A DNA stretch of 64,000 bases from NCBI GenBank assembly GCA_029245345.1, contig JAQWPM010000021.1:186001-250000 (forward strand). The letters are read 5' to 3'. Of the stretch, positions 19,377 through 28,742 are shown piece after piece. Positions within the stretch are counted from its first letter, which is position 1, and each line of letters begins with the position of its first letter. The notes below the pieces were generated by a model. The model saw nothing but the letters and a program-made list of their open reading frames with translations, did no database searches and was not told the DNA's origin. The translations under genes and the position numbers were made by a program. This stretch comes from Longimicrobiales bacterium (GTDB taxonomy: Bacteria > Gemmatimonadota > Gemmatimonadetes > Longimicrobiales > Gaopeijiaceae).

Positions 19377-20214
19377 GGCTCTCAACGCATTTCGGCGAGC
19401 TCCGATGCTCACCGGATTATCGTCCGCAATGGTCGGGCTCGCGTTGTTCGTGGTCGGGCTCTTCGGCCTAGCCACGTACAACCTTCAACTCGCTCTGACC
19501 ACAATCGAAGAGCGCGTAGAGATCTCCGTGCACCTGCGCGACGATGCCCGTCAAAGCGAGATCGACCTGGCACATCGAGAGTTGGAGGAGATTGCAGAGG
19601 TTCGTTCCGTAACTTTCCTCTCGAAGCGGGGCGCGCTCGATCGCGCGCGCGCGGAGTTCCCGGACTTCAGGGAGCTCTTCAGTGACCTCGAAGTGAATCC
19701 CCTCCCCCAGTCGCTCGAAATCGAACTCGTGCCAGGAGAGCGCAACCTTGAGATCGTGGAGAGTATCGCCGCGACCGCCATGACATACCCCTTCGTAGAA
19801 GACGCATTCTACGGTCGCGAGTGGGTCGACAAGCTCTTCACATTGCGCCGGGTGGGCGCTGCGACCACGGCGGTCCTGGGTGGTGCGTTCGCGCTGGTGG
19901 CCGCCTTGATTATTGCGACGGCACTGAGGATCGCGATTTTCGCGAGGAAGGACGAGATCTACGTGATGCGACTCGTCGGAGCGAAGAAGGGATTCATCCG
20001 ACGTCCCTTCCTCCTCGAGGGCGCGATGACGGGCCTCATCGGCGGGATGCTCGCTTGGCTGCTGACTTGGGGCACATACCGAAGCGTCTACGCCTTCCTT
20101 TTCGAAGTGGCATGGATTCCGCCGTCGTGGGTGATGAGCGGGATTGGAACAGGAGTCGTCTTCGGCGCAATCGCGAGTTCGTTCGCAATCCGACGGTACC
20201 TCCGGGAAGTCTGA
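19360..20214 (+). CDS. ftsX: Cell-division permease FtsX
   Basis: The ATG at 19360 gives 284 residues. A short cytoplasmic N-terminus (YALREALNAFRRAP) leads into a first transmembrane helix. A periplasmic domain of about 110 residues follows, with EERVEISVHLRDDA at its start and the FLSKRGALDRARAEF segment. Three more helices form the FtsX/MacB fold (AATTAVLGGAFALVAALIIAT, then MRLVGAKKGFIRRPFLLEGA). It partners with FtsE and is expected to hold the EnvC-like protein encoded next through its periplasmic domain. Its stop is one base before the start of that gene. Confidence 0.94.
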   Translation: MYALREALNAFRRAPMLTGLSSAMVGLALFVVGLFGLATYNLQLALTTIEERVEISVHLRDDARQSEIDLAHRELEEIAEVRSVTFLSKRGALDRARAEFPDFRELFSDLEVNPLPQSLEIELVPGERNLEIVESIAATAMTYPFVEDAFYGREWVDKLFTLRRVGAATTAVLGGAFALVAALIIATALRIAIFARKDEIYVMRLVGAKKGFIRRPFLLEGAMTGLIGGMLAWLLTWGTYRSVYAFLFEVAWIPPSWVMSGIGTGVVFGAIASSFAIRRYLREV

Positions 20215-20215
20215 C

Positions 20216-21439
20216 ATGTCACGGCTCGCTTCGGTTCGCGTCGGCGCCAGCGTCTTCTGGGCACTCCTTGCAACGGCCCTGCCGACCTGCCTCGAAGCCC
20301 AGACGGATATTCGCCAAGAAATTCTGGCCAGCCAAAGACGCCTAGAGCAGATCCGAGCAGAGCGGGCACGGCTCGAACAGGAGGTCACCGGAGTCCGGAC
20401 CCGAGTCCAGGACGCAGCCACCGAGCTGGCTAACGTGGAGCGGCGACTGTCCGCGTCCCGGTCGGTTCTTGCCGAGATCCAGTTCCAGTCTGACGCGACG
20501 ACGGGGCAGATTCAAGAAACCACGCGAGAGTTGGTGCAGTCCCGAGAGCGCTTGGCAGAAAACAATGCTGTGCTGTACCGCAGGCTACGGGACATCTACA
20601 GGATGGGCCCGCTCCATACGGTCAGGGTCCTGGTGGAGGCCACCTCCTTCACTGACCTCGTGAACCGCTATCGCTATCTGCGACGCATCGCTGTCTTCGA
20701 TCGTTCGTTGGTCGAACGAGTGACTGATCTAGAAGTGGAGCTTGTCACGCGCAACGACGATCTCCAGCAGACCATGGCTGAGTTAGGGAGCCTTCGACAG
20801 AATCGATTGAGCGAAGTGGTCCGCCTCCGCTCGGTCGAAGCGGAACGGCAATTTGCCCTGCAGGACTTCCGGAGTCGCGAAGCGCAAACTCTGTCAACGA
20901 TCGAGCAACTCGATCAAGACGAGAGTCGGATGACGACGCTGGTCGATGACCTCGAAGAGCGTCGGTTAGAAATGGAACGACGAACAGACTCTCCGAGGGC
21001 CGCGTCGACTCTATCATCGGGCGACGCAGGCTCACTCGATTGGCCTATCCACGGCGAACTCATCTATAGCTTTGGGACCGAACGACGCCCCAACGGGATG
21101 GTGCTGCGCTGGAATGGAATCGGAATCTCAGCAGCGCCGGGGAGCCCGGTGACGGCGGTCAAGGCGGGTGAGGTCGTGTTGGCCGGTCCGTTCGAGGGCT
21201 ACGGCCCCACCGTAGTGCTAAGCCACGGTGACGGCTTCTACACCCTGTACCTGTACCTGGAAGATCTGGGTGTCGTCCAAGGTCGTCGAGTGGAAGTCGG
21301 CCAGGTCGTGGGAACGGTAGGAGGTCGCGATACACCTGAGGGGCCGCACATCGAGTTCCAGATTCGCGCACCCGTGGATGGAGGCTCCCCCCAAGCACAG
21401 GATCCGCTGCAGTGGCTCCGTTCGCGCGGTAACGAGTGA
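20216..21439 (+). CDS. envC: EnvC-like amidase activator (coiled coil plus degenerate LytM domain)
   Basis: The ATG at 20216 gives 407 residues with a signal peptide ending near LEAQ. Residues 30-260 form long coiled coils, which place the protein among EnvC relatives. The C-terminal M23/LytM fold (from DWPIHGELIYSFG) has lost most zinc ligands. HxGxD is replaced by RWNGIGI, the YAHL His by LYLYL, and HLHFE by HIEFQ. The same RW-G substitution occurs in E. coli EnvC, an inactive hydrolase that activates amidases when bound by FtsX. The gene directly follows ftsEX. I infer that it is the FtsEX-controlled activator. No amidase gene is visible in this window. Confidence 0.85.
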   Translation: MSRLASVRVGASVFWALLATALPTCLEAQTDIRQEILASQRRLEQIRAERARLEQEVTGVRTRVQDAATELANVERRLSASRSVLAEIQFQSDATTGQIQETTRELVQSRERLAENNAVLYRRLRDIYRMGPLHTVRVLVEATSFTDLVNRYRYLRRIAVFDRSLVERVTDLEVELVTRNDDLQQTMAELGSLRQNRLSEVVRLRSVEAERQFALQDFRSREAQTLSTIEQLDQDESRMTTLVDDLEERRLEMERRTDSPRAASTLSSGDAGSLDWPIHGELIYSFGTERRPNGMVLRWNGIGISAAPGSPVTAVKAGEVVLAGPFEGYGPTVVLSHGDGFYTLYLYLEDLGVVQGRRVEVGQVVGTVGGRDTPEGPHIEFQIRAPVDGGSPQAQDPLQWLRSRGNE

Positions 21440-22599
21440 GCTTACATCCCCTCGTCGGGCACGAAGACGTTCGACAAACGATCCTCGGCGCCGTCGCACG
21501 CGAGTCGCTTCCCGCGGCCCTGCTGGTGCACGGCCCTAAAGGTGTGGGCAAACAGCGACTCGCTCTGTGGATCGGTCAGTTGCTGATGTGCGACAGTCCT
21601 ACGAGTTCTGGCCCTTGTGACAGATGCGGTCCGTGCAAAATGGGCCTCAATCTGGAGCACCCGGATCTGAATTGGTATTTCCCCCTCTTACGACCCAAAG
21701 GGGCAAGCGGCGAACGCCTCGTCGGGGCTCTCGAGGACGCGCGCATGGATGCCTTAGCCGATCGCCGCGCGGAGCCCCTTCAGTCGAGCCATTTCGACGA
21801 ACTACGAGGCCTGTACCTCGGGATGGTTCGGAACCTCAGACGCCGCGCTACCATGCGGCCGGCAATGGCCGAAGGTCAGATCTTCATCATCGGGAACGCG
21901 GAGTTGCTCGTCCCGCAGGAGTCGAGTCCCGAAGCAGCGAATGCGCTCCTTAAGCTGCTCGAGGAGCCACCCGGAGCGGCCCGCTTCATCCTGACCACGA
22001 GTGAGCCGGGCCGGCTCCTCACGACCATCCGCTCGCGGACCGTCCCGGTTCATATCGCCGGGCTCCCGGAGGAAACCGTGGCCTCATTTCTCGTGGATGC
22101 CAGAGGCGTCGATCACCAGGTCGCGCTGTGGGCCGCCCGTCTCTCGCAAGGCTCGATTGGCCGAGCCCTCGGCTTCTTGCCGGACAGAGACGACCTCGGT
22201 TCTCTGGAAGCCCTCAGACGCAAAGCATATGCGTTGATCGCCGCTGCTATGGCCGGTGGCCCCGTGGGCGGGTACACGACCGCCCTGGGCTTTTCACCGG
22301 CCGGCGCTCGAAAGCTCGTGGACCTCTTCGGCTTCGCCGAGGAGTGGCTGCGTGATCTGGGGGCTGTCGCTTCTGGTGCGGGCGACTCCATCTTCAATCA
22401 CGATGCCCGGGAAAAACTGGAGGAAATCGTCTCCTCGACAGGCGTCCTCCCATCCGACATCGCGAACGCCCTCACGAGGGTTGAAGAGGCGAGGGAGCTG
22501 GCATTCGGCAACGTGAACCCGCAGCTGATCGTTGACGGGCTGGTGAGGGCGCTGAGAAAGGCCCTCAAGCCCCAAAGGACCCGAGAGGTGGTGCGATGA
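21436..22599 (+). CDS. holB: DNA polymerase III delta-prime subunit (clamp loader)
   Basis: The 387-residue AAA+ protein begins with LVGHEDVRQTILGAV, then Walker A HGPKGVGKQRLA. A zinc module of four cysteines (CDSPTSSGPCDRCGPC) follows, then the SSPEAANALLKLLEEPP sensor region and FILTTSEPGRLLTTIRSR. This order defines delta-prime and DnaX clamp-loader subunits. A simple C-terminal collar and the lack of a tau-type extension favour delta-prime. It starts at GTG 21436, overlapping the stop of the EnvC-like gene, and its own stop overlaps the moaC start by four bases. Confidence 0.88.
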   Translation: MSLHPLVGHEDVRQTILGAVARESLPAALLVHGPKGVGKQRLALWIGQLLMCDSPTSSGPCDRCGPCKMGLNLEHPDLNWYFPLLRPKGASGERLVGALEDARMDALADRRAEPLQSSHFDELRGLYLGMVRNLRRRATMRPAMAEGQIFIIGNAELLVPQESSPEAANALLKLLEEPPGAARFILTTSEPGRLLTTIRSRTVPVHIAGLPEETVASFLVDARGVDHQVALWAARLSQGSIGRALGFLPDRDDLGSLEALRRKAYALIAAAMAGGPVGGYTTALGFSPAGARKLVDLFGFAEEWLRDLGAVASGAGDSIFNHDAREKLEEIVSSTGVLPSDIANALTRVEEARELAFGNVNPQLIVDGLVRALRKALKPQRTREVVR

Positions 22600-23090
22600 C
22601 AGACAAGGCCGGAGACCTCACGCACATCGACGAGGACGGAAGAGCTCGCATGGTAGACGTGTCGGAGAAGAAGCAGTCCGTCCGTCGAGCTGTCGCGCGC
22701 GGGTGTATCGTGATGGAGAGCGCGACTCTGGATCGCATTGTCGCAGGGGACACTCCGAAAGGCAGCGTTCTTCAGGTAGCGGAACTCGCCGGAGTGATGG
22801 GTGGCAAGAAGACGGCCGACCTCATCCCGCTTTGCCATCAACTGCCGGGGGCCAGTGTCACGGTACGGCTGGAAGTGGATCATGACTTGCCCGGCATCAT
22901 CGCAGAAGCGGAAGCGACAATTACGGGACAGACCGGCGTCGAGATGGAAGCACTGACCGCCGTCAGCGTTTCACTCCTGACCGTTTACGACATGGTTAAA
23001 GCGGTCGATCGCGGCATGTACATCGAGGGAGTGAGACTCGTGCGCAAAGAAGGCGGACAGTCCGGCACTTGGACCTCAGAGACCGCATAG
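22596..23090 (+). CDS. moaC: Cyclic pyranopterin monophosphate synthase MoaC
   Basis: MoaC converts the MoaA product into cyclic pyranopterin monophosphate, the second half of step one of molybdenum cofactor synthesis. The 164-residue protein has all hallmarks: VDVSEKKQSVRRAVARG, TADLIPLCHQLPG with the active-site His, and GVEMEALTAVSVSLLTVYDMVKAVDR (shown in part) with the conserved Glu and Lys. It overlaps holB by ATGA and closes the long plus-strand cluster. No moaA is nearby. moeA lies about 19 kb away in another operon. Confidence 0.96.
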   Translation: MTDKAGDLTHIDEDGRARMVDVSEKKQSVRRAVARGCIVMESATLDRIVAGDTPKGSVLQVAELAGVMGGKKTADLIPLCHQLPGASVTVRLEVDHDLPGIIAEAEATITGQTGVEMEALTAVSVSLLTVYDMVKAVDRGMYIEGVRLVRKEGGQSGTWTSETA

Positions 23091-23110
23091 GCGATCAGAG
23101 GCGTTTGGCT

Positions 23111-24358
23111 CTAAAAGTCATCTCCTGAGGACGTACCCCTCCGGGCACTCGGAGAAACCGGTACCGTCAGCATGGAGCCGATCCTGAGTGTCCTTGGCCG
23201 CACTGAGGGGTTCGCCGCCTCTAGATCCGCGAGTGGGATGCCGTACTGCTGTGCAATGTGCCCCAGTGTCTCGCCAGCAATTACCCTGTGCTCGACAAAA
23301 CTCACCCTCTCGTTTCTCGGTATGCGGGCATAATTCAGTCTGAACGTCCCACCCTTGCCTTCCGGCACCCGGACAAGGGTACGGCGGCGTGGAGGAGTCA
23401 TTCCCCGCACAAACTGCGGATTGAGCCGAGTAATCTCCTCTTCGGACGTCTCGGCAGCTCGGGCAACTACGTCGAGCGTCGTCGCGTCCGGAACCATCAC
23501 TTCTTCGAAATCGAATCCGACTGCTTCCGGGAGCTCATAGCCGTGGGACAACGGGCTCCCGGCGACGACGATCGCTCCGAAAAATTTGGGTACGAAGTCA
23601 CGAGTCTCACGCGGCAGGTATGGCCGGATGGCCCAATACACGCTGTCCGACGCGGGCTCGAGAGGCGCATGGAGATTGATCAATCGCCGCACGCGCCCCG
23701 GGCCGGAGTTATACGCAGCCAAAGCGAGGAACCACGACTCGAAGTCCCGATGCAATTTCGCCAGGAATTTCACCGCTGCGTCCGTTGACACGTAGGGGTC
23801 TCGACGCTGATCCACGAGCGGAGTGATCTCCACGCCATAGCCCCTCGCGGTCGGTGCCATGAACTGCCACAGCCCCACCGCGCTCGCCACGCTCACCGCT
23901 CGGGGGCTGTATCCACTCTCGATGACCGGCAGGTACTTCAGCGACGGCGGCAGGTCGTTCGCTCGAAGCGTGGAGTCCACCGTCTCTTCGAACCACGTCA
24001 TCCTCTCGAGGTAATCCGGGAACCAGCGCGACGCACGAGTGGTCCAGAACTCGATCCATCGGTCCACTTCTGCGCGAAATTCAGGATCACGAAGGAGTGG
24101 AGAGCTAAGGATCTCGTCATCGAGGCCTTCGAGATCAGGAGGGGTAAGGAAAGCACCGTCCTCAAAAGCACTGAATTCGACCGCCGCGGGTTCGAACAAC
24201 GGACTAGGGTAGGGCCCCGGCACCGCCGGAGGTGTTCCGCCCCCGACGCAGCTTCCGGCGAAGCCAGCCACCAGACACGTGACCACCCCAACGTGAATGC
24301 CACGGACTCGCGGATTCCTACCGCGACGCCAACCACATCTCCGTCCGGTGGGCCCCAT
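23111..24358 (-). CDS. MltD-like membrane-bound lytic transglycosylase with LysM domains
   Basis: Lytic transglycosylases cleave peptidoglycan to anhydro-muropeptides. The catalytic SLT domain carries the Glu in IESGYSPRAVS and the motifs SAVGLWQFMAPTARGYG and AYNSGPGRVRRLI. Two LysM peptidoglycan-binding repeats follow near the C-terminus. The second is clear (VIAGETLGHIAQQYGIPLADL) and the first is weaker. A hydrophobic segment ending FAGSC suggests a lipoprotein signal with a rather poor lipobox. I prefer ATG 24358, which has AGGAAGC upstream. ATGs at 24379 and 24505 are alternatives. The gene converges with moaC. Confidence 0.88.
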   Translation of the reverse strand: MGPTGRRCGWRRGRNPRVRGIHVGVVTCLVAGFAGSCVGGGTPPAVPGPYPSPLFEPAAVEFSAFEDGAFLTPPDLEGLDDEILSSPLLRDPEFRAEVDRWIEFWTTRASRWFPDYLERMTWFEETVDSTLRANDLPPSLKYLPVIESGYSPRAVSVASAVGLWQFMAPTARGYGVEITPLVDQRRDPYVSTDAAVKFLAKLHRDFESWFLALAAYNSGPGRVRRLINLHAPLEPASDSVYWAIRPYLPRETRDFVPKFFGAIVVAGSPLSHGYELPEAVGFDFEEVMVPDATTLDVVARAAETSEEEITRLNPQFVRGMTPPRRRTLVRVPEGKGGTFRLNYARIPRNERVSFVEHRVIAGETLGHIAQQYGIPLADLEAANPSVRPRTLRIGSMLTVPVSPSARRGTSSGDDF

Positions 24359-24511
24359 GCTTCCTGCAAGTCGACTCATAGCCGGAAGCTTTGCGGGTGG
24401 TGTGGAATCAAGCGAGTGAACGGCGCTGCGGACGCGATCGTTCCGACGCTTCCCATTCTTATGAATCGCCCCCTGAACCGACTCCCGCGCCAACCGAGCG
24501 GTCACAGAAAC

Positions 24512-25639
24512 TCAAAGGACCTCGGCCAGGGCCCGCTCCAGTGTCTCCACCGTGCGATCGAGGTTGTGGAGCTTGTCCAACCCGAACAGACCGACGCGGA
24601 ACGTGGTGAAGTCCTCAGGTTCGTTGCACTTGAGCGGCACGCCCGCGGCGATCTGGATGCCCGCCTGTGCAAACTTCTGGCCAGACTTGATTCCGCTATC
24701 GGTCGTATAGCTGACCACCACGCCCGGCGCCTTGAAGCCGTCGGCGGCAACGCTGCGAAAACCTTTGCTCTCCAGCAGCGCGCGCACACGGTCGCCAAGT
24801 TCCTGCTGCTCCGCGTGGACCTTCTCGAAGCCGTATGCCTGGGCCTCCTTCATGACGTCGCAGAAGCTGGCTAGGGCGTCGGTGGGCATCGTGGCATGAT
24901 AGGCATGACCGCCCCCGAGGTATGCCTGCATGATTTGATGCCACTTCTTCAGGTCGCAGGCGAAGCTGGTGCTCGTAGTCTCCTCCATCCGCTCCAGAGC
25001 CCGGCCGCTCAGCATCACCAAGCCGCAGCAGGGCGAGCCACTCCATCCCTTCTGCGGAGCCGTCACCAGCACATCGACCCCACGTGCCTCCATGTCCACC
25101 CAGATGGCCCCTGAGGCCACGCAGTCGAGAACGAACATGCCCCCCACCGCGTGCACCGCATTGGCGACCGCCTCAATGTACCCGTCCGGAAGGATCATCC
25201 CCGACGCCGTCTCTACGTGCGGCGCGAAGACCAGATCCGGGCGCTGCGACTCGATGGCGGCGACGACCTCGTCCACAGGTGCTGGCGCGAAGGGAGCCTG
25301 CGGTCCGTCCCCTACCTGTCGAGCTATCATGACCGTCGATTCGGAAGGAATGTCCCCCATCTCGAAAATCTGGCTCCACCGGAAGCTGAACCAACCGTTC
25401 CGGATGATCAGACACTTCTTATCTGTGGCAAACTGACGCGCCACCGCCTCCATACCGAACGTGCCGCTACCCGGCACCACGATCGCAGCCTCGGCGTTGT
25501 AGACATCCCTCAGCACGGCAGAGATGTCCCGCATGACACCCTGGAAGGACTGGGACATGTGGTTGAGCGCGCGGTCCGTATAGACCACGGAGTATTCCAG
25601 AAGGCCGTCGGGATCGACGTTGGGGAGTAGGCCTGGCAT
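24512..25639 (-). CDS. Class V PLP-dependent aminotransferase (alanine-glyoxylate/serine-pyruvate type)
   Basis: The 375-residue protein has the fold-type I pattern of the alanine-glyoxylate transaminase group. A VVPGSGTFGMEAV segment lies at residues 54-66, and LVFAPHVETASGMI binds the ring. LDCVASGA holds the pyridine-pairing Asp, and the Schiff-base Lys is K197 in TAPQKGWSGSP. Members transfer amino groups among glycine, serine, alanine and aminoethylphosphonate. I cannot choose the substrate from sequence. It is followed within 51 bases by the guaB end on the same strand. It would supply glyoxylate or serine interconversion in central metabolism. Confidence 0.85.
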   Translation of the reverse strand: MPGLLPNVDPDGLLEYSVVYTDRALNHMSQSFQGVMRDISAVLRDVYNAEAAIVVPGSGTFGMEAVARQFATDKKCLIIRNGWFSFRWSQIFEMGDIPSESTVMIARQVGDGPQAPFAPAPVDEVVAAIESQRPDLVFAPHVETASGMILPDGYIEAVANAVHAVGGMFVLDCVASGAIWVDMEARGVDVLVTAPQKGWSGSPCCGLVMLSGRALERMEETTSTSFACDLKKWHQIMQAYLGGGHAYHATMPTDALASFCDVMKEAQAYGFEKVHAEQQELGDRVRALLESKGFRSVAADGFKAPGVVVSYTTDSGIKSGQKFAQAGIQIAAGVPLKCNEPEDFTTFRVGLFGLDKLHNLDRTVETLERALAEVL

Positions 25640-25690
25640 AGCTTGGGTCTCCAGGTGGGTCGGGCCGGGTCGCCGGGGCGACCGCGCCTA

Positions 25691-27169
25691 TCACGTGTGG
25701 TAGTTGGGTGCTTCTCGAGTGATCGTCACGTCGTGCGGATGGGACTCGTGCAACCCACCTGTCGTAACCTGAATGAACCGTGACTTGTCGCGCAGTTCCG
25801 CGAGGTCGGCAGCACCGCAGTAGCCCATGCCGCTGCGCAGCCCCCCAACCAATTGATAGATCGTGTCGGTGACAGGCCCTTTGTAAGGCACTCGAGCTTC
25901 GATGCCCTCAGGGACGAGCTTGCGCACGTTGCTCTCTCCGTCTTGGAAGTACCGGTCCGCCGACCCCTGCTCCATCGCAGACAAAGACCCCATGCCTCGG
26001 ACCGCCTTGAAGCGACGTCCTTCGAGGAGGAAGCTTTCCCCGGGAGACTCGTCCGTCCCGGCGAACATCGAGCCCATCATCACGGCCTGCGCACCGGCGG
26101 CCAGCGCTTTCACGATATCACCGGAGTACCGAATTCCACCGTCAGCGATCACAGGAACGGACCCATCGACCCCATCTACGGAATCCATGATCGCAGTGAG
26201 CTGCGGGAGCCCCACACCGGTCACAATTCGCGTGGTGCAGATCGAGCCGGGCCCAACGCCGACTTTCACGGCGTCCACTCCGCGATCCGCGAGCGCCTTC
26301 GCTCCTTCCACCGTTCCGACGTTCCCACCGACGAGCTGGGCATCGGGGAACTTGTCCCGGATCCGTCCAACGGCCTGGAGTACTCCCTCAGAATGACCAT
26401 GGGCGGTATCGATGATCAGGAGATCCGCCCCCGCATCCAGCAGCTCATGGGCGCGATCGACATCGGCCAACGATGCACCAATAGCGGCGCCCACACGCAG
26501 TCTCCCGTGTTCGTCTTTGCACGCGTCCGGATACTGACGGCGCTTGAAGATGTCTTTGACCGTGATCAATCCACAGAGATGCCCTTCGTTATCTACCACC
26601 GGGAGCTTCTCGATCCGGTGTTTGTGCAGGATCGCCTGCGCTTCGTCGAGCGTTGTCCCTACGGGTACCGTGACCAGGTTGTCCGAAGTCATCACGCTCT
26701 CGATCGACAGCCGCATGTCGGTCTCGAATTGCAGATCGCGATTGGTGATGATCCCAACCAGCCGGCCGCCATCCTCGACAATCGGAACACCGCTGATCGA
26801 GAAGCGGGACATGAGTTCGTGTGCGTCACCGAGCGTCGCGTCCCTCATCAACGTGATCGGATCCAGAATCATCCCGCTCTCGGACCGCTTCACGCGGTCG
26901 ACCTCAGCGGCCTGCAGCTCAACCGAGAGGTTCTTGTGGATGATCCCGATCCCACCTTCGCGAGCCATCTGGATCGCCATTCGCGACTCGGTGACGGTAT
27001 CCATCGCCGCAGAAAGGAGCGGGATCTTCATCGTGATGTCGCGCGTCACCTTCGAAGACACGTCCGTCTCCTTGGGGTGCACCAACGAGTGCCCCGGGAT
27101 CAGGAGAACGTCGTCGAACGTCAGCGCTTCCTTTATGATCTTCACGCTGCTCGTTGAGCGGTCAGCCAT
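25691..27169 (-). CDS. guaB: Inosine-5'-monophosphate dehydrogenase
   Basis: GuaB oxidises IMP to XMP with NAD, the committed step of GMP synthesis. The 492-residue protein has the barrel start [12 protein letters not shown]. Two CBS domains are inserted at about residues 95-210 ([20 protein letters not shown] and the repeat beginning [13 protein letters not shown]). The catalytic loop [13 protein letters not shown] contains the active Cys. [13 protein letters not shown] and a flap with the RYFQ segment follow. The length equals that of typical bacterial enzymes. An AAAGG site lies about 14 bases upstream of the ATG. On the complementary strand a long open frame of over 400 codons is a coding shadow. 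Confidence 0.97.
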   Translation of the reverse strand: MADRSTSSVKIIKEALTFDDVLLIPGHSLVHPKETDVSSKVTRDITMKIPLLSAAMDTVTESRMAIQMAREGGIGIIHKNLSVELQAAEVDRVKRSESGMILDPITLMRDATLGDAHELMSRFSISGVPIVEDGGRLVGIITNRDLQFETDMRLSIESVMTSDNLVTVPVGTTLDEAQAILHKHRIEKLPVVDNEGHLCGLITVKDIFKRRQYPDACKDEHGRLRVGAAIGASLADVDRAHELLDAGADLLIIDTAHGHSEGVLQAVGRIRDKFPDAQLVGGNVGTVEGAKALADRGVDAVKVGVGPGSICTTRIVTGVGLPQLTAIMDSVDGVDGSVPVIADGGIRYSGDIVKALAAGAQAVMMGSMFAGTDESPGESFLLEGRRFKAVRGMGSLSAMEQGSADRYFQDGESNVRKLVPEGIEARVPYKGPVTDTIYQLVGGLRSGMGYCGAADLAELRDKSRFIQVTTGGLHESHPHDVTITREAPNYHT

Positions 27170-27343
27170 CGGATTTCGGACCTTTCAGATATGACGCACG
27201 CCCGCCCCTCGAGGCCCGAAAACCGGGGCGTCGTAGGGCGAGCGCGGACCCGCTCCGCAGAGCGAAAATATTACCATAGGACAGGATATCCGGAGCGCCC
27301 GAAAGCGTCAACGGCCAGGCACCTTTTTCGGCTAAACAGACAC

Positions 27344-27760
27344 CTATCGGGGTCCAACCTCATCGGGATTCGAGCCAACCGAGGGCCCCTGCCCTCCAGC
27401 CTTGGCGGGATCCGCCTCGATCTGATGCGTCTCACCGTCCACAACCTCTTCCTCTGGAGTATCCAGGACCTCACTCAAATCCGAAAGGATCTGCTTACCG
27501 GCTGAAGACACCCCGGACAACACACGGTCCGCGGCCGAAATCATCTGGAACGCCTCCCGAATCGTGTTCGGGCTCACCGCCTTCTTTCGCAGCTTGTCCT
27601 CGAACCCTTCGGCGAATTTCTGTAAGCCGGAGGCTTCGACTGGGGTCGTTTTGGCGTATTTAGCCTCAAGGAACTCAATGTAGTCCAACACCTGATAAAC
27701 CTGCTCGTCCGGCAGGCTCTCGATGGTGCGGACCAGTCGCTGACGCAGTACGTCGTGCAT
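27344..27760 (-). CDS. Small DUF2281-like helical protein
   Basis: The 138-residue protein opens with LPDEQVYQVLDYIEFLEAKYA at about residues 16-36, resembling the short helical DUF2281 motif found in small antitoxin-like or uncharacterised proteins. The C-terminal 40 residues are acidic and probably disordered. It has no signal peptide and no adjoining toxin. The gene is divergent from the acyltransferase gene at 27842. The 174 bases between it and guaB contain nothing I can identify. The function is unknown and I do not infer a toxin-antitoxin role. Confidence 0.6.
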   Translation of the reverse strand: MHDVLRQRLVRTIESLPDEQVYQVLDYIEFLEAKYAKTTPVEASGLQKFAEGFEDKLRKKAVSPNTIREAFQMISAADRVLSGVSSAGKQILSDLSEVLDTPEEEVVDGETHQIEADPAKAGGQGPSVGSNPDEVGPR

Positions 27761-27841
27761 GATGTCGCGGTGCGTTAGAGGGAGTACAAGTTAAGTGTAC
27801 ACCAGCCGATCAAGTGATGCGACCGCAGGGTTCGTCTTGCC

Positions 27842-28699
27842 ATGATCTCGAATCCAGATAACGTCTTTCCTATGTCTTTTCTCCCTCTCCGGCCCGTGCC
27901 TGTCGACGCAGCAGCGGACGCTCTCTACAAAGAGTGGCTGGACTCGTTGTCCAGCGTTCTCGACGATCCGGATTGTGATCGAAACGAACTGTGCACACGG
28001 ATCCTTACGGATATCTACTATCCGCAGTTTTCAGGCGCCGACATTGAATCTCTCCCGCTCACGACGAGGGTGGCCCTCGCGCAGCTAGATCCGCGCAATG
28101 TCACCTTGGAGCCTGAGTACTACGAAGAAATCGATCTGGAACGTTACGCGCCGCGAAAGCCTCTGATCTGGCTTTGGGAGATGTTCGACCGTAGCCCTCT
28201 GGGCGAGAACATCGAACTGGGAATCCACTTCAGGCGCATCCTCGCGCGTCATGTATTCGGCCGATGCGGGAAGAACTTCAAGGCGTTCACACACATGCGA
28301 TTGTCCTTCGGGTACAACATGGAGGTGGGGGACAACGTCGTCATCCACCGGCACGTGCTCATGGACGATCGGGGAGGAATCGAGATCGGGGACGGTTCCT
28401 CCGTGTCCGACTTCGCGAACGTCTACTCACACTCCCACAACATCGTGGACGGGCGCATCGTGTACCTACCCAAGACCACAATCGGGAAGAGCGTCCGTAT
28501 CACGTACCACGCGACAATTTTGGCGGGTGTCACGGTGGCGGATGATTCGATGGTCGGCGCGGGATCGATGCTGACTCGGGACACAGAACCACACTGGGTT
28601 TATGTGGGCGTGCCAGCTCGAAAGGCGAAGGAGAAACCCGCAGACGAGCGGGCGACCAAGAAGCCGCGCACACCGGACCCGATGCGGACAGACGAATAG
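27842..28699 (+). CDS. Hexapeptide-repeat (left-handed beta-helix) acyltransferase
   Basis: The 285-residue protein has about 150 residues of helical N-terminus and then a left-handed beta-helix domain. The domain shows repeats such as GYNMEVGDNVVIHRHVLM, GGIEIGDGSSVSDFANVYSH and KTTIGKSVRITYHATI, ending WVYVGVPARKAK. This layout fits the maltose/galactoside acetyltransferase group. The catalytic His is probably in YSHSHNI. The acceptor is unknown. It could modify a sugar, cell-surface glycan or lipid. The start is the first ATG at 27842. A second ATG ten codons in (27872) is possible, and neither has a strong ribosome site. Confidence 0.8.
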   Translation: MISNPDNVFPMSFLPLRPVPVDAAADALYKEWLDSLSSVLDDPDCDRNELCTRILTDIYYPQFSGADIESLPLTTRVALAQLDPRNVTLEPEYYEEIDLERYAPRKPLIWLWEMFDRSPLGENIELGIHFRRILARHVFGRCGKNFKAFTHMRLSFGYNMEVGDNVVIHRHVLMDDRGGIEIGDGSSVSDFANVYSHSHNIVDGRIVYLPKTTIGKSVRITYHATILAGVTVADDSMVGAGSMLTRDTEPHWVYVGVPARKAKEKPADERATKKPRTPDPMRTDE

Positions 28700-28701
28700 A
28701 A

Positions 28702-28732
28702 GCCATCACCCCCGATGCCCGGGGGCGATGGC
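28702..28732. terminator. Inverted repeat between convergent genes, probable terminator
   Basis: GCCATC and CCCCC pair with GGGGG and GATGGC, a stem of about 11 base pairs with small bulges. It lies in the 43-base gap between the ends of the acyltransferase and acs genes. No T run follows on either strand, so intrinsic termination is uncertain. Confidence 0.5.
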
Positions 28733-28742
28733 AACTGAGATA

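Noticed and set aside
25853-27157. Long plus-strand open frame of 434 codons opposite guaB
   Set aside because: It lies entirely opposite an unmistakable guaB, is rich in His, Arg and Asp from reversed codon bias and has no ribosome site or domain, so it is a coding shadow.
27170-27343. Possible riboswitch or promoter upstream of guaB
   Set aside because: I found no known purine or other riboswitch core and no good pair of promoter boxes.
27344-27760. DUF2281-like protein as an antitoxin
   Set aside because: No toxin-like partner is adjacent. The upstream neighbour is an acyltransferase and the downstream one guaB.
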